Positions 26,052 through 34,722 are shown, counted from the first letter of the stretch. The stretch: DNA of 64,000 bases from Caldora sp965222765 (GCA_965222765.1 CBDCVG010000094.1:124001-188000); one strand, 5' to 3'. Made by a program: numbers and translations. The notes: generated by a model not told the origin, from the letters alone.

Positions 26052-26471
26052 GTTGCCTCAACCCAACCTACAGATAATTTAGATGCTGAGGCGGACTCAA
26101 TATCAGGATTGTCACTTTATATATCGGCTTACAACCTGCCCATTATAAAAATATAATACCAAAAAAAAGAGCGATCGCAGCAATTTGTAAGTTATAGGCT
26201 CCAAGAGAAATTCCTCACCGAAAGCGGCAGGAAGCCCATTCCTTCTAGGGATGGGAGGGATAGCCGCCCGCCGCTTGGTTGTTAGTTGTTTGTTAGAAAG
26301 TTTTTTTTACAAACAACCAACAACTAATAACTTGCTAACACGAAATTCCTCGTGCTTTAGCCGGGGGATGAGTTAAACACACCTATTTTCAGACTAGGCT
26401 AGGCTGGTAGTAGTTTGTTTCAACAGAACTGTCCTCAGGGGCATTTGCCAAGGCAAGCAAGACACTGTGTA
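26052..26471. other. Intergenic region with IS200/IS605-like end fragments
   Basis: A short hairpin at ~26047-26073 (tgtaggtt/aacctaca) is followed by unique DNA. Then comes gaaattcctcaccgaaagcgg (from ~26206) with a ccattccttctagggatggg stem. A second hairpin has T/G-rich and A/C-rich arms around a T8 run (26278-26330), and gaaattcctcgtgctttagcc follows (26342-). The two gaaattcctc segments resemble the hairpin right ends of IS200/IS605-type elements. No transposase is present. Confidence 0.5.
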
Positions 26472-28337
26472 ATGAACAAATTAACTTCTCAAGCCTTGGG
26501 TTATTTACTCAACCTACTCTTCAAGCAGACTATCCTGATGCTGACAATTCTGTTCTGCATTGGAGTAGGAATAGCTGTAGTAAATATGTCTCGTCTCTCC
26601 TCGAACCTAATCAAGTCCCAAGCCATCCAAAATTCTGCCTTTTATTCTCAAGCCATCCGGGAAGCACGAACCTTTTATAGCTCAGATGTTGTCAGTCGTA
26701 TAGAACCATTCCACAAAATTACCATCACCTCAGACTACAAAGCCAAAGACGGAGCAATTCCCCTACCCGCCACTTACCTGATAGAACTCGGTAAACGCAT
26801 CAGTGAACAAAACCAAGGGATGTTAGTCCGACTGTATAGTGACTATCCCTTTCGACAGAGGCTAGAGCAAGGCGAGAGTGGTGCCAAAGACGATTTTGAA
26901 CTCGAAGCACTCCGTCAATTGAGACAAAATCCGAAAGAGCCCTTTTTTCGCTTAGAACAGTTCCGAGGTAGTCAAGCCTTGCGCTATGCCACAGCTGATA
27001 TCATGAAGCCTAGTTGCGTCGCTTGTCACAATACTCACCCTGATAGTACCAAAACCGACTGGAAAGTTGGGGATGTTCGAGGAGTATTAGAAATCATTGA
27101 ACCCCTAGATACTTTGATTGCTCAAACCCATGTAGGCTTGAGGGGCATATCTATTATGTTAGGAGGAATATCCCTTTTAGGAATTTCTGGGATAACCTTA
27201 GTAATTGCGAGATTACGTCAAACTGCCAACGAACTAGAACTACGGGTGAGAGAACGCACAGCTGATTTAGCTCAAGCTAATACAGAATTAGGAAAAAGTA
27301 ATGCTCTGATTCGCCAAGTCTTCGGGCGTTATCTAACCGATAAAGTAGTAGCCAAGTTATTGGAAGACCCTGAAAGATTAAAGCTCGGTGGTGAAAGGCG
27401 TAAAATTACGATTCTGACTTCAGATTTAAGAGGATTTACTGCTATATCAGAACAATTACCTCCAGAAGAGGTTGTGCAAATTCTGAACCTCTATCTGAAA
27501 CAGATGGCAGATGTGATTACTAAGCATGAAGGTATTATCGATGAATTCCTAGGAGATGGAATTTTAGTTCTTTTTGGTGCCCCTACTATCAAAGCAGACG
27601 ATGCTCTTAGAGCAGTTGCTTGTGCAGTAGAAATGCAATTAGCGATGGTTTCTGTCAATGCCCAGATACAGGAATTAGGCTTTCCATCGGTAGAAATGGG
27701 CATTGGCATTAACACCGGGGAAGTCGTTGTAGGCAATATTGGCTCAGAAAAACGCACTAAATATGGTGTTGTTGGCAGCCAAGTTAACTTGACTTACCGC
27801 ATTGAATCTTATACTCTCGGTGGTCAAATTATGATTTCAGAATCAACCTTAAAAGAGGCAGGGTTAATTGTGAAAATAAGTGGACACAAGGAGGTCAAGC
27901 CAAAAGGTGTAAAACAGCCGATTACCATCTATGAAGTTGGTGGTGTTGGTGGAAAATACAATTTATTTTTGATGCAAACAGAAGAGGAATTTTTCACTTT
28001 ACCACAAGCAATCCCTCTGCAATACACCGTTTTAGAAGGCAAAGATATTGGGGAGCGAGTTTTTGGAGGTAGTTTAGTGAAGCTATCCGAAAAATGTGCT
28101 GAGATAAAATGTAAACAAGTTGAGAAGGATTTGATACCTTCTCAACTGAGCAATATTAAACTCAATTTATTAACTAAGTATTACGGAATGCTAAAGAGCA
28201 GTGAAGATATATATGCCAAGGTTTTAGAACAAAACTCAAACAATGGAAGTTTTTACATCTGTTTTACTTCTCAACCGCCAACTGTCAAGAATCAACTTGA
28301 TGCTCTTTATCGAAAATTGCTAATGGCTAATGGCTAA
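26472..28337 (+). CDS. Membrane adenylate/guanylate cyclase with DUF3365-type haem-motif sensor
   Basis: A ~621-residue sensor cyclase from the ATG at 26472 (a TTG at 26415 would add 19 residues). It has an N-terminal transmembrane helix (~15-40), a periplasmic DUF3365/Tll0287-like domain with the c-type haem motif CVACH (27015-27029), and a second helix (~235-260). A coiled-coil linker leads to a class III cyclase domain. That domain shows both metal Asp residues (TSDLRGFTAISEQ and FLGDGILVLFG), and Asn and Arg in VNLTYRIE. The C-terminal ~100 residues are PilZ-like in position, but I cannot confirm that. It probably makes a cyclic nucleotide in response to a redox or ligand signal. Confidence 0.8.
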   Translation: MNKLTSQALGYLLNLLFKQTILMLTILFCIGVGIAVVNMSRLSSNLIKSQAIQNSAFYSQAIREARTFYSSDVVSRIEPFHKITITSDYKAKDGAIPLPATYLIELGKRISEQNQGMLVRLYSDYPFRQRLEQGESGAKDDFELEALRQLRQNPKEPFFRLEQFRGSQALRYATADIMKPSCVACHNTHPDSTKTDWKVGDVRGVLEIIEPLDTLIAQTHVGLRGISIMLGGISLLGISGITLVIARLRQTANELELRVRERTADLAQANTELGKSNALIRQVFGRYLTDKVVAKLLEDPERLKLGGERRKITILTSDLRGFTAISEQLPPEEVVQILNLYLKQMADVITKHEGIIDEFLGDGILVLFGAPTIKADDALRAVACAVEMQLAMVSVNAQIQELGFPSVEMGIGINTGEVVVGNIGSEKRTKYGVVGSQVNLTYRIESYTLGGQIMISESTLKEAGLIVKISGHKEVKPKGVKQPITIYEVGGVGGKYNLFLMQTEEEFFTLPQAIPLQYTVLEGKDIGERVFGGSLVKLSEKCAEIKCKQVEKDLIPSQLSNIKLNLLTKYYGMLKSSEDIYAKVLEQNSNNGSFYICFTSQPPTVKNQLDALYRKLLMANG

Positions 28338-28388
28338 TTGTTAATGGCTAATTGTTAATTGTTAATTGTTAATGGCTAATGGCTAATA
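28320..28388. repeat. Tandem array of GGCTAAT/TGTTAAT units
   Basis: About nine heptamer copies (ggctaat, tgttaat, tgttaat) follow, and overlap, the last codons of the cyclase gene (tail MANG). Confidence 0.8.
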
Positions 28389-28454
28389 GGGAATTTTTAC
28401 CCCAGCTCGGGTGAGCTAAATTAGGGAAGGAATTTCTAGCAAAACTCTATCAGC

Positions 28455-28510
28455 ATTCTTAATTCTTAATTCTTAATTCTTAATTCTTAATTCTTAATTC
28501 TTAATTCTTA
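28455..28510. repeat. Heptamer array (ATTCTTA), eight copies
   Basis: The longest array of this family in the window, eight near-perfect direct copies of attctta, 67 bp upstream of the URC4-like gene. Confidence 0.9.
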
Positions 28511-28577
28511 CCCCCAGTCTCCCCAAATTTTTGCTCTAATAGTCTAGGCGTGTCTATTTATCTACCATTGAGGAGCC

Positions 28578-29930
28578 TTGGATAATTATCAACCATTAGC
28601 GATCGCACAGACTGAGCAAAGGGCAATTGCCTATTTGAGAACACCAGCAGCGATTCGGGAGCAATGCGATCGCCTTTTTAGTTTAACCTGCGCTGAACAG
28701 TTACCTCACTTTCGCTGCCATTTAACTAAGTTAGATCAGGTGGCTAATTATGTCATCCAGGTTATGAGGGATGAGTATCCGGACTTGAATATCCCTTTCC
28801 ACAGCCGCTGGCGACATTTTGAAGTGGGTAATGTACCACGTCTTGGGGAACTAGAGCAGAAAATGGTAGGACTTACCCCTTTGGAAAAAGCACAAACCAA
28901 GTATGACCTAGCAATGGTTAGTGTTTTACTGGATGCTGGTGCTGGTGCGGATTGGGAGTATAACGAATCGGACACAGGACAAGTATTGAGCCGTTCTGAA
29001 GGTTTAGCAGTCGCCAGTTTCCGGATGTTTTTCCAGGGTGCTTTTTCCAGTGATTCAGAAAACCCCTTACAAGCTGATGCTAAAGGATTGCAAAGCTTAA
29101 CTGTAGATAAACTCTCCCAAGGATTTCAGGTGAGTCAAAAGAATCCACTAGTGGGAATCGAGGGTCGTTTAAACCTGCTACAGTGCTTAGGAGAATCCTT
29201 GCAAGCTTTTCCCCACCTATTCGGTACAGAAAATCCCCGCCCTGGCAATTTGGTGAATTACTTGCTCGATGGAAGGAAGGGGAGACGCGGAGACGCGGAG
29301 ATGGTGAGATGGGGAGCTGAGAGAGATATTTTCAATTCCCAAATCCCAAACAACCAACAACCAAAAACAAACAACAAACAACTACCTGCCTCTGAAGTAC
29401 TAGCGGCAATTTTGGCAGGATTGGGAAATATTTGGCCAGGACGAGTAGCGATCGCAGGAGTAAACTTAGGTGATGTTTGGTTTCATCCTGCTCTCAAAGG
29501 AGATAATCATGGTGATCAATATGTACCATTTCACAAACTTTCTCAGTGGTTAACCTACTCTCTTTTAGAACCACTCCAAGAACTGGGTTGGGAAATTACT
29601 GGACTAGATGAACTGACTGGTTTACCAGAATATCGTAATGGTGGTTTGTTTCTAGATTTAGGGCTACTAGAAGTCAAAGATGTTTCTATTTTACAAAAGT
29701 CTCACTTGCCAGGATCGGAGGTAATAGTTGAGTGGCGAGCACTTACTGTCTGTTTATTAGATAGAATTGCAGATGCTATCCGACAACAATTAAATTTGAG
29801 TACAGCGGAGTTGCCATTGGTAAAAATCTTACAAGGAGGAACTTGGACAGCAGGAAGAAAAATTGCTAAACAATTAAGAGCAGGAGGAATCCCTCCAATT
29901 CAGATTGAGAGCGATGGAACAGTATTTTGA
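28578..29930 (+). CDS. URC4/urg3 homologue (DUF1688)
   Basis: A 450-residue member of DUF1688, known from fungal uracil catabolism as URC4. Recognisable segments are AIREQCDRLFSL, IPFHSRWRHFEVG, KAQTKYDLAMVSVLLDAGAG, TGQVLSRSEGLAVASFRMF, GIEGRLNLLQCLG, DVWFHPAL, YVPFHKLSQWLTYSLLEPL and KILQGGTWTAGR. A gagg box just before the TTG at 28578 supports that start; no ATG is near. Residues ~231-270 are an oddity: a Gly/Arg-rich then Asn/Gln-rich insert encoded by repeat-like DNA (~29269-29385) interrupts the family sequence in frame. With the URC1-like gene at 23692, it suggests the URC pathway. Confidence 0.85.
   Translation: MDNYQPLAIAQTEQRAIAYLRTPAAIREQCDRLFSLTCAEQLPHFRCHLTKLDQVANYVIQVMRDEYPDLNIPFHSRWRHFEVGNVPRLGELEQKMVGLTPLEKAQTKYDLAMVSVLLDAGAGADWEYNESDTGQVLSRSEGLAVASFRMFFQGAFSSDSENPLQADAKGLQSLTVDKLSQGFQVSQKNPLVGIEGRLNLLQCLGESLQAFPHLFGTENPRPGNLVNYLLDGRKGRRGDAEMVRWGAERDIFNSQIPNNQQPKTNNKQLPASEVLAAILAGLGNIWPGRVAIAGVNLGDVWFHPALKGDNHGDQYVPFHKLSQWLTYSLLEPLQELGWEITGLDELTGLPEYRNGGLFLDLGLLEVKDVSILQKSHLPGSEVIVEWRALTVCLLDRIADAIRQQLNLSTAELPLVKILQGGTWTAGRKIAKQLRAGGIPPIQIESDGTVF
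29269..29385. repeat. Intergenic-type repeat inserted in frame in the URC4-like gene
   Basis: The DNA reads ggagacgcggagacgcggag, then atggtgagatgggg and aacaaccaacaaccaaaaac runs. These are words otherwise seen in noncoding repeats of this window (compare ~61690-61722 and 26278-26330). The length keeps the frame open. Confidence 0.7.
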
Positions 29931-30030
29931 ATTTTAGACAGCATTGGTAACAAGTTAAAGCAAAAATGTCGTTATCAAGGGAGTAGGGAGTAGGGAAGAA
30001 TAAAAATCTATTTTTCTAAAATAAACACGC

Positions 30031-31086
30031 ATGAATATATTGTCTTTGTTTTCTGGTTGTGGTGGTTTAGATTTAGGCTTTCAACAAGCAGGATTTAACA
30101 TTATTTGGGGGAATGAATATGACAAAGCAATTTGGGACACTTATGAATTTAACCATCCAAAGACAATATTAGACAAAAGAGATATAAGAGCTATTAAATC
30201 AATAGAAATTCCTGATAGCATTGGTATAGTGGGTGGTCCCCCCTGCCAAAGTTGGAGTGAAGCAGGTGCGCGACGAGGGATTAATGATAGTAGGGGTCAA
30301 CTATTTCACGAATATATCAGAATCCTGAGAGACAAACAACCACTCTTTTTTTTAGCTGAAAATGTTAGTGGTATTTTGGCTCAAAGGCACGCCCCAGCCT
30401 TCGCCAATATTTTGTATCAGTTTAAAGAAGCTGGCTATCAAGTTACTTACCAATTAGTGAATGCTCATAATTTTGAAGTTCCCCAGGATCGAAAAAGAGT
30501 CATTCTGGTTGGCTACAGAGATGATATGGCAAGCAGTTTTACCTTTCCGCAATACACCAATAAAAATCTTACTTTGAGAGATGCTATTTATGATCTGAGT
30601 TCCATAGAACCTATAAGTTTAAAGTTAGGCAACAATAAATTTGCGTCAAAGATAATAGTACCTAATCACGAATATTTGGAGGGAAATTTTTCCAGTATTT
30701 ATATGTCAAGGAACAGGGTGAGAAGTTGGGATCAGCCATCTTTTACTATTCAAGCTGGTGGTAGACATGCTCCCCTACATCCCCAGGCAAACAAAATGAT
30801 TTGGGTTGCTAAGGATCAATGGATGTTTGATCCAAAATCACTTAAGCCATATCGCCGTTTATCTGTTAGAGAATGTGCAAGAATACAAACATTCCCAGAT
30901 AACTTTATTTTTAAGTATACTAATATAGCCAATGGGTACAAAATGGTTGGTAATGCTGTTCCTGTTAACCTTGCTAAAGTTTTGGCAAGTAAGATTATGG
31001 CAGATTTACAAAAAGCGATGGGGAAGCCAACACCTTTAAGGAGCTGGAGGAAATGTCGTCCCGCTGCTTTTGTCATTAGTTATTAG
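30031..31086 (+). CDS. C5-cytosine DNA methyltransferase, M.HaeIII-like
   Basis: A 351-residue DNA (cytosine-5) methyltransferase. Motif I is SLFSGCGGLDLGFQQAG, motif IV is GGPPCQSWSEAGARRG with the catalytic Cys, motif VI is FFLAENVSG and motif VIII is QDRKRVILVGY. The C-terminal motifs IX/X include RRLSVRECARIQTFPDNF and GYKMVGNAVPVNLA. The target-recognition region (NHEYLEGNFSSIYMSRNRVR, FTIQAGGRHAPLHPQA) strongly resembles M.HaeIII as I remember it, predicting modification of GGCC. No restriction gene is adjacent, so it appears to be an orphan. The last ~18 residues (RSWRKCRPAAF) look unrelated to the family. Confidence 0.9.
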   Translation: MNILSLFSGCGGLDLGFQQAGFNIIWGNEYDKAIWDTYEFNHPKTILDKRDIRAIKSIEIPDSIGIVGGPPCQSWSEAGARRGINDSRGQLFHEYIRILRDKQPLFFLAENVSGILAQRHAPAFANILYQFKEAGYQVTYQLVNAHNFEVPQDRKRVILVGYRDDMASSFTFPQYTNKNLTLRDAIYDLSSIEPISLKLGNNKFASKIIVPNHEYLEGNFSSIYMSRNRVRSWDQPSFTIQAGGRHAPLHPQANKMIWVAKDQWMFDPKSLKPYRRLSVRECARIQTFPDNFIFKYTNIANGYKMVGNAVPVNLAKVLASKIMADLQKAMGKPTPLRSWRKCRPAAFVISY

Positions 31087-31527
31087 TACAAAGGTGCGAT
31101 AACTCTTAAGTTTAAACGGGCTGAATCTTAGTTTTTGGAAAGTATAAACCACAGAGAAGTCGGTTTTCGTGTAGTGTGTGAGGCAGTGTGGACTTGTTAA
31201 CCTTAGGGGGTGACAATAAGGCTGAAGTGCTTAACCATCCTGATTTTAGCCCATTCATTCAGTAAAAGATGGAAATTTCTCTTTGGGGGCCAGCCCCTGA
31301 CAAGGGTAGGTTTTTTACTTTCGGGTTGGGACAAGACAAGTTGGACAAGGTGGACAAAGTGACAAGGGAGGAAAACCGTACAAAATGCTGTTCGGTTGTC
31401 AAAAATCCAAGACGCTGAAAAGCCCAGTTTTTCGTGAAAAATCTTCCTTGTCTACTTGTCTACTTTCCTCCCTTGTCACCCCTTCAGCTTGGTAACCCCT
31501 CTCGCCCCGTTGCCCTTTTTACAATCG
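31087..31527. other. Intergenic region with inverted 'gacaagg' repeats
   Basis: No gene seen. Repeated ggacaag words (31330-31370) and their complement (31444-31479) form an inverted repeat. The exact part is gtgacaagggaggaaa (31359-31374) against tttcctcccttgtcac (31464-31479). This is probably another dispersed palindromic repeat between the convergent methyltransferase and radical SAM genes. Confidence 0.55.
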
Positions 31528-33141
31528 CTAAGCAGCTGCCTCTATAGGGGTTTTCTCCTGTACTGAAGATTGTTCCAACTTTGCTTCCTCTGCCAGAAAC
31601 TCTGCCAATTGCATTTCAATCTTATCCTTAATAATTTGGCGATATTCTAGGAAATGTTCGATTTGAGCGCAAACTGATAGATAACTGGGTATCCCCCGGG
31701 GGTTGTGTTTGTACATACTAAATAGATAAGGCCAGAATTTCCAACGAGTCTTGCGAACAACCCCTTGCCGCCAGCAGATGATTAGTAATGCCTGGATGAG
31801 CATCCAATTTGATTCTTTCTTATGAGTTTTCTTCTTCTTTTTAGGAGTTTTGTGACACTCTGCTTCTCCCAAAATGCGATAATGACGGTAGGTGCGGTCG
31901 AGAAAGTTCTGGGGGTCGTAAAGTTCCCAGAATGCTTGGATATATTCCCGGGCAATCTCTTCCAAAGGACGAGTGGGTATAAAGTTCATCAACGTCGTCT
32001 GATTGATGTTAGCTGATTTGCCTCGCAGACGTCCTTCCTTTTCTAACCGATGCCATAGAGCAGTATCTGGTAATGCTTGCAACATGCTAAAAATAGCAGT
32101 GGGAATCGAGGTTTTCTGGACAAACTCCACAATGCGATCGCCTGCTCCTGATTTTTCCCCATCAAACCCGATGATAAATCCTGCCATAACCCGCAATCCT
32201 GACTTGTTGATGGCATTAACAGATGCACTCAATGGGTCTCTGGTATTTTGGTACTTGTGGGTTAAAGCTAAGCTATCAGCATCTGGAGTTTCAATGCCTA
32301 AAAAGACTGCCCCAAAGTTGCAGGCAGTCATTAGATCCATCAATTCTTGGTCTTTGGCTAAATCTACCGAAGCTTCTGTGCTAAACGTGAAAGGATAGCC
32401 ATGTTCTTCCATCCAAGGCTTTAGTTCCCGCAACAACAACTTAACATTGCGCTTATTACCAATGAAGTTGTCATCCACCATAAAAATACTGCGTCGCCAA
32501 CCCAACTCATAGAGCCGTTCTAGTTCTGCTAATAGTTGAGCTGGGGCTTTTGTTCGAGGTTTGCGCCCGTAGAGGACAATAATGTCACAAAATTCGCACT
32601 GAAAGGGACAGCCACGGGAAAACTGAACCGACATCTCCGAATAGCTGTCAAAATCGAGTAAATCGTAGCGGGGAATGGGGGTATGGGTAACATCAGGCTT
32701 TTCTCCCCCAGAGCGGAATACTCCTTGAGTTTCGCCTCGTTCAATCGCTTCTACAAATAGAGGTAAAGTGATTTCCCCTTCATCAAGAATCAAATAGTCT
32801 GCGCCAGCTTCTTTGGTTTCATGGGATAAAGCTGTAGGATAAGGACCACCAACTGCTACCTTCTTACCCCGTCTTTTCCCCTCGCGAATCTGAGCGAGTA
32901 AATCCTCTTTTTGGACAATCATCCCAGAAAGAATGACTAACTCTGTCCATTCCCACTCAGCTTCGGTTATCTGACGGATATTACGGTCTACTAGTTTAAA
33001 CTCCCAGCTTTGGGGTAAGATTGCCGCTACCGTCACTAGACTTAAAGGTGGTAGCATCGCCTTACGACCAAGCAATTCCAAGGTCTTCTCAAAAGACCAA
33101 AAGCTTTTTGGAAACAGGGGATACAGAAGTAAAACTCTCAT
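31528..33141 (-). CDS. B12-binding radical SAM protein (DUF4070-type)
   Basis: A 537-residue radical SAM enzyme. Residues ~1-150 form a cobalamin-binding-like domain (MRVLLLYPLFPKSFWSFE, KKVAVGGPYPTAL, DYLILDEGE). The radical SAM core follows with the cluster motif CPFQCEFCD near residue 180 (CxxxCxxC). Further core segments are FMVDDNFIGN, FSTEASVDLA, VFLGIETPD and AGFIIGFDGE. The C-terminal part (TRPLEEIAREYIQAFWELYDP) matches DUF4070, often joined to this class. The family is broad, including methyltransferases and unknown enzymes. The substrate cannot be told from the neighbourhood. Confidence 0.85.
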   Translation of the reverse strand: MRVLLLYPLFPKSFWSFEKTLELLGRKAMLPPLSLVTVAAILPQSWEFKLVDRNIRQITEAEWEWTELVILSGMIVQKEDLLAQIREGKRRGKKVAVGGPYPTALSHETKEAGADYLILDEGEITLPLFVEAIERGETQGVFRSGGEKPDVTHTPIPRYDLLDFDSYSEMSVQFSRGCPFQCEFCDIIVLYGRKPRTKAPAQLLAELERLYELGWRRSIFMVDDNFIGNKRNVKLLLRELKPWMEEHGYPFTFSTEASVDLAKDQELMDLMTACNFGAVFLGIETPDADSLALTHKYQNTRDPLSASVNAINKSGLRVMAGFIIGFDGEKSGAGDRIVEFVQKTSIPTAIFSMLQALPDTALWHRLEKEGRLRGKSANINQTTLMNFIPTRPLEEIAREYIQAFWELYDPQNFLDRTYRHYRILGEAECHKTPKKKKKTHKKESNWMLIQALLIICWRQGVVRKTRWKFWPYLFSMYKHNPRGIPSYLSVCAQIEHFLEYRQIIKDKIEMQLAEFLAEEAKLEQSSVQEKTPIEAAA

Positions 33142-33742
33142 ATAATCTCATACCTCATTCGTTTAATATTAAGACCTGAACACCATAATAGGCAGTCAGA
33201 AAAAACCAAAGTGCTATCAAATCATTATTGTGACCAAAAGTCATAGGGCGCAAGCCCCTAGCTTCTAGCTATGGGGTAAGCCCGTAGCGAATTTATTCGC
33301 AGTCAAGATTTGTTATAATTGAAGAAGCTAGCCTAACACAGGTGAAAGTTCGTCGGTATCACCAATTATCACCACGACGTAAAGCGATGTTAGTAGCAAG
33401 GGCGCGGATAACCCTTAAAACGCATGGACTCGACAGAGTACCGACCACCAGGATGAATTGAGTTTTTATTGAATGTATGGTAAGGGAGGGCATCCCTAAA
33501 CCCTGGACGAAGTATTCCAGTACGCTTGTGGAGAGCAAACCCCTGGGTATACTTGCTCAAGCTAGATGATTCGTTCATACACGGTTATTTGGTGCGAGGT
33601 ACGGCAACGCCCTTGTGTATTAAAGTTAGCTCGATGAAACAAGAATCCCCTGGCTTCTAGCCGTGGGGAGTGTCAAATACTCATCTTTATTCCCCCATGG
33701 AGACTTTGTTTGAGTATTAAGCCTTGAAGGAGAAAGTGGAGA
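33142..33742. other. Intergenic region containing a hairpin-ended, probably non-autonomous element
   Basis: No credible gene. The interval 33240-33676 is bounded by two similar hairpins, cccctagcttctagctatggg (33254-33275) and cccctggcttctagccgtggg (33647-33667), both with gcttctagc at the tip. The right one ends ggggagtgtcaa, as do IS200/IS605-family right ends and the 3' part of TnpB guide RNAs that I remember. A 39-codon GTG frame (33342-33461, basic) lies inside; I cannot assign it. Confidence 0.55.
33240..33676. mobile_element. Possible IS200/IS605-derived element without transposase
   Basis: Subterminal hairpins at both ends with matching gcttctagc loops and a ggggagtgtcaa right end suggest an IS605-family end pair around ~430 bp of non-coding DNA. 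Neither TnpA (HUH Tyr) nor TnpB (RuvC-like) motifs are found inside. The exact ends are uncertain. Confidence 0.5.
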
Positions 33743-34393
33743 ATGAAGACAATAGAGACTATAAAGTTTTTGGCTGTGACACTGTCCTACTTTGCCATAC
33801 CATCAGGAGTTCATGCTGTACCAGTGCGGGATATCCCGAATCTCACCTCGATCACTTTTTGGGAGAGATCAGGGGGCACAGCACCTACCGCATTTACTTT
33901 TGGCATTAATACCCCACAATTAACCACTCGCCTCAGCGAACCTTTGAGCACAAGCAATAGTGACTTTAGTGGTGTTCCTGGTACAGAATTTTATGATGTG
34001 TACTACTCTGATGTTGATGGTACATTCAATCTTGATGGAGAGTTCCTCACCATTTCAAGCATATTTAACACAACCTTACCTGCTGGTGGTGGCTTAAATC
34101 TAGCAGAGATTGGGCTTAATTTTGCTGGAGAGCCTACTGAATTCGGAAATTTTGTTGCTAGCTTTATTGCTCTTGGTGATAACGCACTTCCTGCATCAGT
34201 TGAAAATGCTATTGATGGTGATTTACTAACTCATACTACTATGGGCAATACAGTTGGACAAACGGAAAGACTAAGTTTAACTTTAGGATTTCTTTCTTCA
34301 TCTGGACCTGTACCTACATCTGTTCCAGAACTATCATCTTATATTCCTTTGGGAATTGGATTGTTCCTTTTGGGTGTATCAAAAAACAGGTGA
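33743..34393 (+). CDS. Exported protein with degenerate PEP-CTERM-like tail
   Basis: A 216-residue protein with a signal peptide (FLAVTLSYFAIPSGVHA), a Thr/Gly/Asn-rich beta-type body and a C-terminal sorting-like tail. The tail is VPELSSYIPLGIGLFLLG, then VSKNR: a PE dipeptide, a hydrophobic helix and basic end residues. The classical PEP is PEL here, so recognition by an exosortase is uncertain. The start at 33743 has ggaga just before it. The role is unknown; PEP-CTERM proteins are usually surface or extracellular-matrix components. Confidence 0.7.
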   Translation: MKTIETIKFLAVTLSYFAIPSGVHAVPVRDIPNLTSITFWERSGGTAPTAFTFGINTPQLTTRLSEPLSTSNSDFSGVPGTEFYDVYYSDVDGTFNLDGEFLTISSIFNTTLPAGGGLNLAEIGLNFAGEPTEFGNFVASFIALGDNALPASVENAIDGDLLTHTTMGNTVGQTERLSLTLGFLSSSGPVPTSVPELSSYIPLGIGLFLLGVSKNR

Positions 34394-34467
34394 ATTGAGC
34401 AGATAAATCCTTAGAGTTTATTGGCTATCGACTATTTTAGATTGCGATCGCACTAAAATATAGTTTC

Positions 34468-34722
34468 ATGGATCAACAAACCCTTGCAAAACTCGAAGAT
34501 AAGGGCTGGAAAGTCGGCACAGTTTCAGATTTCCTAGAGTTGAGCCCACAAGAAGCAACTCTTGTAGAAATCAAACTGGCACTTAGCCGCAGTCTTAAAG
34601 AGCGAAGACAGGCACTAATGATGCAAACTGAGCTGATTGAAAAAATGCACTCTAGTCAGCCAAACATTACCAAAGCGGAAAATGGAGAAGAATCCCGGCT
34701 ATTTTCAACCACCATTACCTAA
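34468..34722 (+). CDS. Truncated XRE-type helix-turn-helix protein
   Basis: An 84-residue product. Its first ~70 residues resemble small XRE antitoxin-like regulators (GWKVGTVSDFLELSPQEATLVEIKLALS, then SLKERRQALMMQTELIEKMHSSQP and KAENG). In such proteins the helix-turn-helix continues past this point for ~25 residues. Here it changes to EESRLFSTTIT and ends in a heptamer array. I infer a truncated, perhaps inactive, antitoxin-like gene. No toxin gene is adjacent. Confidence 0.6.
   Translation: MDQQTLAKLEDKGWKVGTVSDFLELSPQEATLVEIKLALSRSLKERRQALMMQTELIEKMHSSQPNITKAENGEESRLFSTTIT

Noticed and set aside
28455..28510. Tandem heptamers as a possible CRISPR or iteron origin
   Set aside because: Units are directly contiguous 7-mers with no spacers, and the same arrays occur at many intergenic sites; no dnaA boxes or replication gene nearby.
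33342..33461. A 39-codon GTG frame (basic, VKVRRYHQLSPRRKAM start) inside the hairpin-bounded element
   Set aside because: Too short and without a recognised family or ribosome site; kept only as a note in the element entry.
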